The notes: generated by a model from the sequence alone, not told the origin. A stretch of 64,000 nucleotides of DNA from Dechloromonas sp. A34 (GCF_026261605.1 NZ_CP102486.1:3472001-3536000); one strand, 5' to 3'. Counted from the first letter of the stretch, positions 47,208-56,515 are shown. Translations and numbers: made by a program.

Positions 47208-48107
47208 CTAGCTCTCGGCCCCCCGGTACGAAAGGCGCAGGGACAGCAGCGCCTCCCACTCGTGCACGGCGAGGCCGAAGAGAATCAGCCCGGTTCCCAG
47301 CCACAGGCGCAGGCCGATAACCTCGCCATTGAAGACGTGGCCGAGGAGCAGCGCCAGCACCGGCGTGATCAGCGTGATCAAGGCGACTTTCGAGGCCGCC
47401 AGGTGCTTGATCACGTAGTAATACAGTGCGAAACCGATCACCGAGCCGAAGATGCCGAGATAGACGATGGCCGCCCCCGAGCGCAGCGGCATCACGGCCG
47501 GCAAATGACCGTCGGTGAACGCCCAGACCACCACAAACAGCGGCAGCGAGACGGCCAGCGTGCCGACCGTGGTAGCCAGCGGCGGGCTGTCGTCGGCGAT
47601 ACGTTTCAGCCAGACCAGACTGGCCGAATAAATGAAAACGGCGAACAACAGCGCCAACAGGCCGGCCAGCGCATGCTCGCCGCCCAAACTGTCGCCATCG
47701 ATGAAGATCACCGCCAAGCCGAAAGCGCCGAGCACCATACCGGCGATCTTGCGCGGCGTCAGCGCGCGTTCGCCCAGCCACAGCGCGGCCAGCACCCCGG
47801 CCATCAAGGGCGACAGCCCGAAGAGCACGGAAATCAGGCCGGAATGGACGTAACGCGCCCCCCAGTAGGTCAGCGCCATCGCCCCGAACAAGCCCAATCC
47901 GCCGACCAGATAGGCCCGGCGCGCCCGACCGTGCAGCGGCAGGCCGATGCGCCAGACGGCGACCAGCAGGCCGGCGACGACAACGCCGATCAACATGCGG
48001 ACGAGCACGGCGAAAGCGAAGCCAATGCCTTGCGTGCTCCACTGGATAGCCAGCGGCGTGGTGGCCCAGATCAGGATGATGCCGAGATAGGCGACGGGAA
48101 CGGACAT
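47208..48107 (-). CDS. EamA-family (DMT) metabolite transporter
   Basis: This 299-residue membrane protein has ten predicted helices in two repeated halves, each an EamA domain (GIILIWATTPLAIQW at the start, and GTLAVSLPLF to TPVLALLLG in the second). Substrates of this family are mostly amino acids and related metabolites. AAGGAG precedes the ATG. Upstream lie a short possible leader peptide and a terminator, so attenuation may control it. Confidence 0.85.
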   Translation of the reverse strand: MSVPVAYLGIILIWATTPLAIQWSTQGIGFAFAVLVRMLIGVVVAGLLVAVWRIGLPLHGRARRAYLVGGLGLFGAMALTYWGARYVHSGLISVLFGLSPLMAGVLAALWLGERALTPRKIAGMVLGAFGLAVIFIDGDSLGGEHALAGLLALLFAVFIYSASLVWLKRIADDSPPLATTVGTLAVSLPLFVVVWAFTDGHLPAVMPLRSGAAIVYLGIFGSVIGFALYYYVIKHLAASKVALITLITPVLALLLGHVFNGEVIGLRLWLGTGLILFGLAVHEWEALLSLRLSYRGAES

Positions 48108-48132
48108 CGGGTGCTCCTTCGAACAGAGGCAG

Positions 48133-48170
48133 AAAACAAAAAGGCCGCGGGTTTCATTGCCGCGGCCTTT
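48133..48170 (-). terminator. Terminator hairpin in the leader of the EamA gene
   Basis: On the minus strand AAAGGCCGCGG pairs with CCGCGGCCTTT across a 9-base loop, followed by TTGTTTTC. It lies only about 26 bases before the EamA ATG and downstream of a small ORF. This is the position of an attenuator. It could also simply end the upstream regulator gene's transcript. Confidence 0.75.
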
Positions 48171-48199
48171 GCAGAAATCGGAATGGTCTTGCGACTAGC

Positions 48200-48292
48200 T
48201 CACCCCAGGCCCGGATCAACGGCAACGCGCCACGCACGCAGGACGCGGCGGCGCAGGGACAGCGGGGAGATCAGGGAGATTTGGCAAGTCAT
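48200..48292 (-). CDS. Possible 30-residue leader peptide upstream of the EamA gene
   Basis: The frame begins MTCQISLISPLSLRRR and continues VLRAWRVAVDPGLG. It has two clusters of Ser/Leu and Arg codons and one Trp. It lies between the MocR gene and the terminator that precedes the EamA gene. Its size and position fit a leader peptide, but no obvious run of a single codon proves which amino acid would be sensed. I see no strong ribosome-binding site. Confidence 0.35.
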   Translation of the reverse strand: MTCQISLISPLSLRRRVLRAWRVAVDPGLG

Positions 48293-48324
48293 CGGTCTAT
48301 TGTGCGGGCGCATTGTGCAGTGCG

Positions 48325-49788
48325 TCAAGCGTCTGCTGCGACAGCCCTGGCCAGGCGCGCCACCAGTTCGGGAATACGTTTTTCCTCGGCCATGCCGTAA
48401 CCAAGGACCAATCCATTTCGTGACGCCCCAGGTACCTCAGCAGCGCAATACTCACTCAGCGGACGGGCCGTGACGCCAAGCGCCATGGCCTTGGCGATGA
48501 CCGCCTGGTCGGGCTCACCGGCGGGCAGGCCGAGCGTCAGATGCAGACCGGCATCGCCGCCAAGGATTTCGACATCATCGCCGAAAGCCGCCGTCAGTTC
48601 CCGGCGCAAGACGGCCTGACGCGCCCGGTAGATCGGCGCCATCTTCCGCAAATGGCGGGTCAGCGCGCCACTTTCGATGAAGCCGGCCAGGGCGCGCTGC
48701 TCGACCGCCTGACCGGAGCGGTAGAGGCTTGCGATCCGTTCGCCGAATTCGCGCGCCGCCCAGCGCGGCACCACCATGTAGGCAACGCGCAAGCCCGGAT
48801 AGAGCAGCTTGGAAAAGGTGCCGACATAGACCACCGGCGCGTCGGCGTGCAGTCCCTGTAGCGCCGGCAAAGGGCTATAGCCGGGCCGGGCGTGGTTGAA
48901 CTCGCTGTCGTAGTCGTCCTCGATGATCCAGCCATTGGCGGCGACGATCCGGCGCAGGAATTCGAGGCGCCGTTCCAGGCTGAGCACCGCCCCCAGCGGA
49001 TACTGATGCGACGGTGTCAGATAGACCAGGCGGGGCGGCTGGCTCTCCCAGAGACTAGGTTCCGGCGCCATGCCGGCAGCGTCGACCGGTACGTGGACCG
49101 CCCGCAGGCCGGCGGTCTGCATCACCGAGCGGGCCGCCGGATAGCACGGGTTTTCCAGCCAGACCGTATCGCCCTCGTCGGCCAGCAGGCGGGCGCAGGC
49201 ATCGAGGGCGATCTGCGCGCCGGCGACGACGAATATCTGCTCCGGGCTGCACAGCACGCCGCGCCGGGCACGCAGGTCATCGGCCAGGGCCTGGCGCAGG
49301 CGCGGCTCGCCAGCCGGCGCGGCATAGGCCAGCTGCCGGGCGCTGACTTCGCCCCAGGCCTTTTGCAACTGCCGCGCCCAGGCCGCCCAGGGGAAGGCAT
49401 TCAGATCGGCGACGCCCGGTGCGAAAGGCAGCAGCGGTTCGTGCTGGCGCAAAGCCAGGCCGGCGGCCCGCCGTGACAGCTCGGCCGGAGCATGGCTGGC
49501 AACCGGCCGGGCTACACCCAGCCCGTGCAGCACCGGCAGGTCGGCCACCCGCGTACCTCGCCGATCGGCCAGCAAAAATCCCTCAGCCTGCAATTGCTGA
49601 TAGGCGTAGAGCACGGTATTGCGGGCAATGCCGTAGTCGGCGGCGAGCAGGCGGCTGGCCGGCAGGCGCGCGCCCGGGCCGAGGCGGCCATCGAGCATGG
49701 CTTCCTTTAGCCGGCGATAAAGCTGCTGCTGGCGCGGCATGGCGTCGGCCGGGTCGTTCAGCGGGTCAAGAATGGCGGATAGGCTCAT
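48325..49788 (-). CDS. MocR/PdxR-type transcriptional regulator (GntR HTH plus aminotransferase domain)
   Basis: The N-terminal winged helix of GntR type (LYRRLKEAMLDGRLGPGARLPASRLLAADYGIARNTVLYAYQQLQAEGFL) is joined by a linker to a class I aminotransferase domain that binds pyridoxal phosphate. The PLP Lys is probably that in VGTFSKLLYPGLRVAY. Length is 487 residues, usual. It is divergent from a flavin-binding protein gene and likely controls it through the palindrome between them. Confidence 0.9.
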   Translation of the reverse strand: MSLSAILDPLNDPADAMPRQQQLYRRLKEAMLDGRLGPGARLPASRLLAADYGIARNTVLYAYQQLQAEGFLLADRRGTRVADLPVLHGLGVARPVASHAPAELSRRAAGLALRQHEPLLPFAPGVADLNAFPWAAWARQLQKAWGEVSARQLAYAAPAGEPRLRQALADDLRARRGVLCSPEQIFVVAGAQIALDACARLLADEGDTVWLENPCYPAARSVMQTAGLRAVHVPVDAAGMAPEPSLWESQPPRLVYLTPSHQYPLGAVLSLERRLEFLRRIVAANGWIIEDDYDSEFNHARPGYSPLPALQGLHADAPVVYVGTFSKLLYPGLRVAYMVVPRWAAREFGERIASLYRSGQAVEQRALAGFIESGALTRHLRKMAPIYRARQAVLRRELTAAFGDDVEILGGDAGLHLTLGLPAGEPDQAVIAKAMALGVTARPLSEYCAAEVPGASRNGLVLGYGMAEEKRIPELVARLARAVAADA

Positions 49789-49811
49789 CTGGCTCCATCA
49801 ATGTGCAATTT

Positions 49812-49835
49812 TGTGGCTCTACAGATAGTGCCACA
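49812..49835. promoter_or_regulatory. Operator-like palindrome between the MocR gene and its divergent neighbour
   Basis: TGTGGC-N12-GCCACA lies 24 bases before the MocR start and 40 bases before the divergent gene. Its position suits a site bound by the MocR protein for divergent control. The assignment is inference. Confidence 0.5.
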
Positions 49836-49874
49836 GCACGGTTATGCTTGCCGCAACAGCTTACGGAGACCGCC

Positions 49875-50531
49875 ATGACAGCCCTGCCCCCCAGCCCGCG
49901 CACCACAATCCGCCGCAAGCCCGATCGCGGCCACTACGACGCCACCAGCATCCACGCCATCGTCGATGCCGCCTTCGTCTGCCAGATCGCCTTCAACTCG
50001 GCCGGCAGCGTGCATTGCCTACCCACCGCCTGCTGGCGCGACGGCGACCACCTCTACATCCACGGCGCCAACAATTCGCGCCTGATCAATGCCCTGCTCG
50101 GCGGCGAATGCTCGGTCTGCATCACCCATGTCGACGGCCTGGTGCTGGCCCGCTCGGCCTTCCATCATTCGATGAATTTCCGCTCGGTGGTGATCTACGG
50201 ACAATTCGCCGCCGTGGACCATGCGGACGACAAGGCCAGGGCGATGGCCAGCTTTCTCGAACACGTCAGCCCGGGACGCAATGCGCATGTCCGCCCGGCC
50301 AGCCCGGCCGAACTCGCCGGCACCCGCATCCTGCGCCTGGCGCTGCACGAAGCCGCCGCCAAGATCCGCAACTGGGGCGTCGAAGACAGCGCCGAGGACA
50401 TGTCAATCCCGGTCTGGGCCGGGGTCGTTCCGCTTGGCCGGCAGGCTGGCGTACCGGTTGCCGAGACCGGCTGCGCTGATTTCCCGCTGCCTTCCTTGCC
50501 GGCAGCACTGCAGAAAGAGGCGCTGCCATGA
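49875..50531 (+). CDS. Pyridoxamine 5'-phosphate oxidase-like flavin-binding protein
   Basis: This 218-residue split-barrel protein of the flavin-nucleotide-binding type contains KPDRGHYDATSIHAIVDAAFVCQIAF and YIHGANNSRLINALLGGECSVCITHVDGLVLARSAFHHSMNFRSVV. Relatives bind FMN or haem, and some inactivate nitro compounds. The true substrate is unknown. The ATG at 49875 follows the operator region. Its TGA overlaps the next ATG. Confidence 0.85.
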   Translation: MTALPPSPRTTIRRKPDRGHYDATSIHAIVDAAFVCQIAFNSAGSVHCLPTACWRDGDHLYIHGANNSRLINALLGGECSVCITHVDGLVLARSAFHHSMNFRSVVIYGQFAAVDHADDKARAMASFLEHVSPGRNAHVRPASPAELAGTRILRLALHEAAAKIRNWGVEDSAEDMSIPVWAGVVPLGRQAGVPVAETGCADFPLPSLPAALQKEALP

Positions 50532-51148
50532 CGCTCAAAGTCGGCATCTTTGTCTTCCCCGAGGTCGAGGTTCTCGATTTCGCGGGCCCCTACGAAGTGT
50601 TCACCACGGCCAGCCGGGTCTTCGGCCGCAGGCATTCCGCCGCCGAAAAACCGTTCGCGGTGTTCACCGTCGGCGCCACTGGCGAGCCGTTCAAGGCCCG
50701 GGCCGGTCTGCCGGTATTGCCGGAATATGCCTTCACGACCCACCCGCCGATCGATCTGCTGATCGTTCCCGGCGGCGTGGTCAGCGCCGAACTGGCCGAG
50801 CCGAAGGTCAGCCGGTGGATTGCGCAAGTTGCGACCGGCACGCGGATCACCGCTTCGGTGTGCACCGGCGCTTTCCTGCTGGCCAAGGCCGGCCTGCTCG
50901 ACGGCCATCGGGCGACGACGCACTGGGAAGACCTGGCCGAACTGCGAACCGACTTTCCGGCGGTTCGGGTCATCAACGATCAGCGCTGGGTCGATGAAGG
51001 CGACATCGTCACCTCGGGCGGCATTTCGGCCGGGATCGACATGAGCCTGCACCTGGTGGAACGGCTGGCCGGGCGGGAACTTGCCGTGCAAACTGCGCGC
51101 CAGATGGAATACCGCTGGAGCGAACCACCCACCGGGGAAAAACCGTAG
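50528..51148 (+). CDS. DJ-1/PfpI-family protein
   Basis: This 206-residue protein has the DJ-1/PfpI fold. The nucleophile elbow is visible as TASVCTGAFLLAKAGLLDG, and an acidic residue lies in the early FPEVEVLDFAGPYEVF. The TTHWE segment after the nucleophile is typical of isonitrile-hydratase-like and AraC-associated members, but here there is no HTH. It overlaps the preceding gene by 4 bases. Confidence 0.88.
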   Translation: MTLKVGIFVFPEVEVLDFAGPYEVFTTASRVFGRRHSAAEKPFAVFTVGATGEPFKARAGLPVLPEYAFTTHPPIDLLIVPGGVVSAELAEPKVSRWIAQVATGTRITASVCTGAFLLAKAGLLDGHRATTHWEDLAELRTDFPAVRVINDQRWVDEGDIVTSGGISAGIDMSLHLVERLAGRELAVQTARQMEYRWSEPPTGEKP

Positions 51149-51231
51149 TTCGCACAAGGCCCGATCCTTTAAGCAATGCTTAATGCCCGAGTCGCAAACT
51201 GGCCTTGCTTCATCAACAGAGGAAAATCCAA

Positions 51232-51408
51232 ATGAAAACACAAGGTCAGAACCAAGCCACCATCGCCGCCAGTCTGTTTCGGGGATTCATCAGTGTATTT
51301 TTCGTGATCATGACCATCATCTTTCTCACGGTTCCCTATGCACTGTCCCGGCACCCCGGCGATCCGCTTCCCAACCCGACGACCATGCAAAGCCGTCACC
51401 TGACCTGA
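51232..51408 (+). CDS. Small single-pass membrane protein, unknown
   Basis: This 58-residue protein has one hydrophobic helix (FISVFFVIMTIIFLTVPYAL) and a polar tail (SRHPGDPLPNPTTMQSRHLT). AGAGGA precedes the ATG at a good distance. It starts about 80 bases after the DJ-1 gene. I recognise no family. Confidence 0.5.
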   Translation: MKTQGQNQATIAASLFRGFISVFFVIMTIIFLTVPYALSRHPGDPLPNPTTMQSRHLT

Positions 51409-51568
51409 GCACCGGCAAACTCAACTCAGCCTTTGCCTGGCAGCATCTGGCGATCGGAACGTAAAGCACCAAATGCATGAGTTTGGCTGATACGGCCTGC
51501 CAGCCGGGTGCATTGCCTCACGGCCGCCCCCTAAACTTCAGCCAATTCGCCGGTCAGTGCGGTACTGC

Positions 51569-52564
51569 CTATTTTTTTGCAAACGGTTGCGGCTTGGGCG
51601 TCTTGTCTGACGACGGAGGCAGTGTGGGCAACTTGAAGTCTGGCTGCTCACCGGTCAGGGTCTTCAGGAAGGCGACAATCCTGGCATTTTCTTCAGGGGT
51701 GAATTTCTTTCCCAACTGGAGACGACCCATGGTGTCTACAGCTTCGCTCAGCGTATTGACGGCACCGTCATGGAAGTAGGGATAGGTCAGTTCGACGTTC
51801 CGCAGCGTCGGCACCTTGAAATTGAAACGATCCGCATCCTTGCCGGTGACAGCGAAACGCCCCTCGGCCGGGCTCGATGCCTTGTAGGGGGCGACAACGC
51901 CCATCTTCTGGTAGGAATTGCCACCGACACCCGGACCGTTATGGCAACTGACGCAACCGCTGTCCTTGAACAACTGGTAGCCGGCCAGCTCGTTTGCCGA
52001 TAAAGCCTTCTGATCGCCCTTCAACCATTGGTCGAAGCGCGAGTTCGGCGTGAGCAGGGTTGCTTCGAAAGCAGCAATCGCCTTGGTCACTTGGGCGATG
52101 ACGATTTTATCGGTGCCGAATGACTTCTTGAAGTCCGCAACATAGGCCGGAATCGATTGCAGGACTTCGACGGCAAGCCCGTGGGTCGAGCCCATTTCGC
52201 CCGGATTGTCGATCGGACCGCCAGCCTGGGCCTGCAAGTCCTTGGCGCGACCATCCCAGAACTGGGCAATGTTCAGACTGGAATTGAGTACCGTCGGGGA
52301 ATTTATCGGGCCTTCATTCCAGTTATGACCGATCGACGTCTTGAGGTTGTCCGTACCGCCCATCGACAGGTTGTGACAGGAATTGCAGGATATGAAGCCG
52401 GATTTCGACAGGCGCGGGTCGAAAAACAGCTTCTTGCCCAACTCCACCAGAGCCGGATCAGCGACCTTGGCTACCGGAATAGCCTTGATCGGTTCATCCA
52501 TCGCGGCCCAGGCAATACCGGCCCCCATCAACGCAATGCTTGCCACGAGAATACGAATTGCCAT
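51569..52564 (-). CDS. Di-haem cytochrome c peroxidase (CcpA/MauG family)
   Basis: A signal peptide (MAIRILVASIALMGAGIAWA) precedes a protein with two haem c motifs, CNSCH and CVSCH. The family segments ELGKKLFFDPRLSKSG and VPTLRNVELTYPYFHDG are present. It reduces hydrogen peroxide in the periplasm with electrons from small cytochromes. The start at 52564 is set by the signal peptide. Length is 331 residues, normal. Confidence 0.93.
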   Translation of the reverse strand: MAIRILVASIALMGAGIAWAAMDEPIKAIPVAKVADPALVELGKKLFFDPRLSKSGFISCNSCHNLSMGGTDNLKTSIGHNWNEGPINSPTVLNSSLNIAQFWDGRAKDLQAQAGGPIDNPGEMGSTHGLAVEVLQSIPAYVADFKKSFGTDKIVIAQVTKAIAAFEATLLTPNSRFDQWLKGDQKALSANELAGYQLFKDSGCVSCHNGPGVGGNSYQKMGVVAPYKASSPAEGRFAVTGKDADRFNFKVPTLRNVELTYPYFHDGAVNTLSEAVDTMGRLQLGKKFTPEENARIVAFLKTLTGEQPDFKLPTLPPSSDKTPKPQPFAKK

Positions 52565-52721
52565 TTTCAACCTCCAGTCGATTAATACCATTTGGATAAT
52601 CAATCTGGATTATTGCACGCACCCAATTAGCCGATCTGTTCGCCAGGGAACATAGGGCAAGGCAATGTACCGGGTTGCAACGATGCAGGATGCAATGCCA
52701 GCGTGAAAAACGCTGGGCGAA

Positions 52722-52916
52722 TCAGGACGGCTTTTTGCCAGCCTTCTTGAGCTCTGCGAGAAATTCGCCGAGGGATGTCTCGCGCACGGTGATGCCGGCG
52801 AGGGCCTCACGCAGGTCGAAATTGGCCATGTCCTGATCGCCCGGACGCGGCGCATCGCGCCGGGCCGGAGGGCTGGCGCTGGGTGCGGTTTTGGAGAAGC
52901 GGAGGACGGGGGGCAT
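52722..52916 (-). CDS. Small hypothetical protein
   Basis: This frame of 64 residues, or 35 from the ATG at 52829 (MANFDLREALAGITVRETSL), has a regular helical C-terminal half (LGEFLAELKKAGKKPS). The N-terminal part is Pro/Arg/Ser-rich and may not be translated. I recognise no family. It lies between the peroxidase and LysR genes. Confidence 0.35.
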   Translation of the reverse strand: MPPVLRFSKTAPSASPPARRDAPRPGDQDMANFDLREALAGITVRETSLGEFLAELKKAGKKPS

Positions 52917-53002
52917 TTTTCTTGACCGGTGGTTCAGTGTTCAAGCCTATTGTCCGACCTTGCCGGAAAACTGTCCGTGAACCACTTCACGAAGGCGCCA
53001 AG

Positions 53003-53893
53003 TTAGCGCCAAGCAACCAGCCCGGCGGCCAGAAAATCCATCAGCACCCTGACCCGGTGTGGCACGTGGCGATTGCTTGGCAACATCGCATAGATGCCGA
53101 GTTCGGGAATCGGAAAATCCTTCAGGATGGCCTCGATCCGGCCATCGGCCAGAAATTCGTCGATGATGAAGTCCGGCTGTAGCGTGATGCCCAGCCCCTG
53201 GGCCGCCGCTTCGGTCAGCACGTCGCCGTTGTTGGCATGGATGCGGCTGCGCACCGGAAAGCTTGCCAGCTGGCCATCGACCAGGAACTGCCATTGCTGA
53301 GTCATGCCGCCAGCGGTGTAGCCCAGGCATTCGTGATGGATCAGTTCCGAGGGATGCTGCGGCCGGCCATGGCGGGCCAGGTAATCCGGCGCGGCCACGA
53401 CCTGCATGCGGCCCGCCCCAATCCGCCGCGCCACGTCGCCGCCGTCGAGCCGGCGGGTGATGCGCACCGAGAGATCGATGCCCTCCTCGATCAGCTTGAC
53501 CCGGCGGTCGCTATAATCCATGTCCAGCGCCACTTCCGGGTAGCGCTGCGAGAAGTCGAGCAGCAGCGGCGCCAGCCGTTTCAGGCCGAAACTCAGCGGC
53601 AGGCTGATCCGGATGCTGCCGCGCGGCGTCAGGCGCTCTTCGGCGACATCGGTCTCGGCCGCTTCGACCAGGTTCAGGATGACCCGGCACTTTTCGAGGT
53701 AGGCGGTGCCGGCCGAGGTCAAGGACAGGCGGCGCGTGCTGCGCGCCATCAGCTTGACGCCAAGGTGGGCTTCGAGCCCGGCGATCTGCCGCGTCACGAC
53801 TGAACGGGCGACCCCAAGTTGCTGCGCTACAGCTGCAAAGCTGCCGAGTTCGGCAACGCGGACAAAAAGATTCATGGCATCGAGTCGATCCAT
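53003..53893 (-). CDS. LysR-family transcriptional regulator
   Basis: The N-terminal HTH is MNLFVRVAELGSFAAVAQQLGVARSVVTRQIAGLEAHLGVKLMARSTRRLSLT, followed by a substrate-binding effector domain. Length is 296 residues from the ATG at 53893. It is divergent from the DODA-type dioxygenase gene with a gap of about 95 bases, the usual layout for a LysR regulator and its target. Confidence 0.92.
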   Translation of the reverse strand: MDRLDAMNLFVRVAELGSFAAVAQQLGVARSVVTRQIAGLEAHLGVKLMARSTRRLSLTSAGTAYLEKCRVILNLVEAAETDVAEERLTPRGSIRISLPLSFGLKRLAPLLLDFSQRYPEVALDMDYSDRRVKLIEEGIDLSVRITRRLDGGDVARRIGAGRMQVVAAPDYLARHGRPQHPSELIHHECLGYTAGGMTQQWQFLVDGQLASFPVRSRIHANNGDVLTEAAAQGLGITLQPDFIIDEFLADGRIEAILKDFPIPELGIYAMLPSNRHVPHRVRVLMDFLAAGLVAWR

Positions 53894-53988
53894 TGTTGCA
53901 TTCCTGGCAATAATGATTTGCACATTGTCGGCTATTTCGTTGCAAAAAGCAGGACTACAGTTCGGTCATCGCAACCGGAGTAGTTCCC

Positions 53989-54783
53989 ATGACCCAAACC
54001 CAACCCGCTCTCTTCGTTCCGCACGGCGCCCCGACTTTCGCGCTGCGCCCGGGCGCGGCCGGTGCGGCGCTGGTCCGGCTGGCCAAATCCCTGGCGCTGC
54101 CGCGCGCCATCATCATCGTCAGCGCCCACTGGGATACCGCCGTACCGACCGTCGGTACCGCCGACCGCCTGGAAACCATCCACGACTTCTGGGGCTTTCC
54201 GGAAGAGCTCTTCAGCCTGCGCTACCCGGCCACCGGCTGCCGCGAAGCTGCCAATGTCGTACTGAGTGCCATCACTGCGGCTGGATTGCCGGTCGCGCAA
54301 AATGCCGAACGCGGTCTCGACCACGGTGCCTGGGTGCCGCTGCGCCTGATGTTCCCGGATGCCGACGTGCCGGTCATTCCGCTCTCCATCCAGAGCCGCG
54401 GCGGCCCGCAACAGGCCTACGCCCTGGGCCGGGCATTGGCACCGCTGGCTACCGAGGGCTTTCTGGTGATTGCCTCCGGCAACCTCACGCACAACCTTGG
54501 CGACTACCAGCTGGCGGCCCGCAGCACCGGCCAGACGCCGCCTTATGTGCGCGAGTTCACCGACTGGCTGGCCAGCCGCCTGTATGCTAACGACATCGAC
54601 GCCCTGCTCGACTACCGCCGGCAGGCTCCCGGCGCCGCGCAGGCCCATCCGAGCGATGAACATTTATTGCCCTTGTTTGTCGCACTCGGAGCGGGCGGCG
54701 CTACAGCCCAGGTTGAACGCGTGCATGCCGGCATCGACGACTACGTCATTGCCATGGATGCCTACTCATTCCTGCCTCAATAA
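53989..54783 (+). CDS. DODA-type extradiol aromatic ring-opening dioxygenase (YgiD-like)
   Basis: This 264-residue protein of the class III extradiol family begins ALFVPHGAPTFAL. It carries IIIVSAHWDTAVPTVGT, GLDHGAWVPLRLMFPDADVPVIPLS and SGNLTHNLGDY. The His residues of HGAP, SAHW and GLDHG are the expected metal ligands and catalytic base. The substrate is unknown (4,5-DOPA in the namesake family). The gene is divergent from the LysR regulator and followed closely by cytochrome b561. Confidence 0.88.
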   Translation: MTQTQPALFVPHGAPTFALRPGAAGAALVRLAKSLALPRAIIIVSAHWDTAVPTVGTADRLETIHDFWGFPEELFSLRYPATGCREAANVVLSAITAAGLPVAQNAERGLDHGAWVPLRLMFPDADVPVIPLSIQSRGGPQQAYALGRALAPLATEGFLVIASGNLTHNLGDYQLAARSTGQTPPYVREFTDWLASRLYANDIDALLDYRRQAPGAAQAHPSDEHLLPLFVALGAGGATAQVERVHAGIDDYVIAMDAYSFLPQ

Positions 54784-54793
54784 GGAGAACGCC

Positions 54794-55336
54794 TTGACTA
54801 CCCAATACACCAAAACCGCCAAAGGCCTGCACTGGCTGATGGCCGTCCTGATCTTCGGCCTGCTGGCGCTGGGCACCTACATGCAGGGCCTGCCGCTCTC
54901 GCCGACCAAGCTGCAGCTTTACTCCTGGCACAAATGGGCCGGCGTCACCGCCTTCGTGCTTGTCCTGTTCCGCCTGGCCTGGCGCGTCACCCACGTACCG
55001 CCCGCCCTGCCGGCCAGCATGCCGATGCCGATGCAGTTCGTCGCCCACGTCGGTCACCTGGCGCTCTACGGCCTGATGCTCGCCATCCCGATTTCCGGCT
55101 GGCTGATGAGTTCGGCCAAGGGTTTCCAGACCGTCTGGTTCGGCGTCCTGCCGATTCCCGACCTGCTGGAAAAGAACAAGGAACTGGGCGACCTGCTGCA
55201 GACCGTCCATATGAGCCTCAACCTGCTGTTCGCCGCAACCATCATCGGCCACGTCGGCGCCGCCCTGAAACATCACTTCATCGACAAGGACGACATCCTG
55301 ACCCGGATGCTGCCCCTGCAATCCAAGGAGATCTGA
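54794..55336 (+). CDS. Cytochrome b561
   Basis: The frame has a TTG start at 54794 with AAGGAG 8 bases upstream, giving TTQYTKTAKGLHWLMAVLIFG. Four membrane helices carry the haem His residues (LHW in helix 1, YSWHKWAGV in helix 2, HVGHLALYGLM in helix 3, and HMSLNLLFAATIIGHVGAALKHH in helix 4). Such proteins transfer electrons in the membrane and are often encoded beside YceI proteins, as here. No earlier ATG gives a sensible N-terminus. Confidence 0.9.
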   Translation: MTTQYTKTAKGLHWLMAVLIFGLLALGTYMQGLPLSPTKLQLYSWHKWAGVTAFVLVLFRLAWRVTHVPPALPASMPMPMQFVAHVGHLALYGLMLAIPISGWLMSSAKGFQTVWFGVLPIPDLLEKNKELGDLLQTVHMSLNLLFAATIIGHVGAALKHHFIDKDDILTRMLPLQSKEI

Positions 55337-55337
55337 C

Positions 55338-55889
55338 ATGAAACGCATAGCCCTGGCCATCGCCCTGAGCACCGCCCTCTCGGCCCAGGCCATCGAATAC
55401 AACCAGGTCCAGGCCAGCCAGAGCAACGTCGCCTTCGTCTACAAGCAGATGGGCGTTGCGGTCGACGGCAAGTTCAAGAAGTTCTCTAGCCAGCTGAGTT
55501 TCGACCCGGCCAAGCCGACCGCCGCCAAGGCCACTTTCGATGTCGAACTGGCCAGCGTCGATACCGGCGCCCCGGAAGGCGACGATGAGGTTGCCAGCAA
55601 GTCCTGGTTCAACACCAAGGCCTTCCCGACCGCCCGTTTCGTCTCGGCCAGTGTCAAGCCGCTCGGCGGCAACCGCTACGAAGTCGCCGGCCAGTTGAGC
55701 ATCAAGGGCAAGACCCAGGATGTCGTCGTTCCCGCCACCTTCACCCCGAATGGCAACAGCGGCATCTTCGACGGCAGTTTCACCATCCGCCGCGCCGATT
55801 TCTCGATCGGCGAAGGCAGCTGGGCCAAGTTCGACATTGTCGCCAACGACGTCCAGATCAAGTTCCGTATCACCGCTTCAGGCAAGTAA
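55338..55889 (+). CDS. YceI-family periplasmic lipid-binding protein
   Basis: The signal peptide MKRIALAIALSTALSAQA is followed by a YceI beta-barrel domain: QSNVAFVYKQMGVAVDGKFKKFSSQLSFDP, then YEVAGQLSIKGKTQDVVVPATF and RADFSIGEGSW. YceI proteins bind isoprenoid-like lipids. Length is 183 residues. It is the second of three adjacent genes (b561, yceI, yceI). Confidence 0.92.
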   Translation: MKRIALAIALSTALSAQAIEYNQVQASQSNVAFVYKQMGVAVDGKFKKFSSQLSFDPAKPTAAKATFDVELASVDTGAPEGDDEVASKSWFNTKAFPTARFVSASVKPLGGNRYEVAGQLSIKGKTQDVVVPATFTPNGNSGIFDGSFTIRRADFSIGEGSWAKFDIVANDVQIKFRITASGK

Positions 55890-55917
55890 GAACCCAACCC
55901 ACCACAGGAGAATCACC

Positions 55918-56495
55918 ATGCAAAAACTGACCAAGCTCACCGCCGCCCTCGTCCTCGCCGCCGCTGCCGCCGCCCCGCGCTGGCCGCCCCGGAAACCTAC
56001 GTCCTCGAACCGAACCACACCTTCCCGCGCTTCTCGTACAACCACCTCGGCTACTCCGTGCAGCTCAGCCGCTTCGACAAGACCACCGGCAAGGTCGTCT
56101 TCGACAAGGCCGCCAAGACCGGCTCGGTCGACATCACGATCGACACCAAATCGGTGAGCACCGGCTCCACCCTGTTCAACGAGCACATTCAGGGCGAGGA
56201 TTTCCTCTTCACGGAGAAGTTCCCGACCGCCACCTTCAAGTCCACCAAGGTCATCTTCAACGGCGACAAGCCGGCCACCATCGAAGGCAACCTGACCCTG
56301 AAGGGCGTCACCAAGCCGGTGACCCTGGCCGTGACCTCCTTCCAGAACATGCCGCACCCGATGGTCAAGAAGGACGCCATCGGCGCCAACGCCAAGACCA
56401 CCGTCAAGCGCACCGACTTCAACATGGGCAAGAACGCACCTTACGTCGGCGACGAAGTGACCATCGAAATCGCCATCGAAGCGATCAAGGAATAA
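55918..56495 (+). pseudogene. Second YceI-family protein, frame broken by one base near the signal peptide
   Basis: The start MQKLTKLTAALVLAAAAAA is in one frame. The mature domain (PALAAPETYVLEPNHTFPRF, then GYSVQLSRFDKTTGKVVFDKAAKTGSV to the stop at 56495) is in another. Adding one C to the CCCC run near 55974-55977 restores a continuous protein with a normal AxA cleavage site. As the rest is perfectly preserved, a consensus error is at least as likely as a true mutation. AGGAG precedes the ATG. Confidence 0.88.
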
Positions 56496-56515
56496 GCGGA
56501 ATCAAGCCCCGCCAG

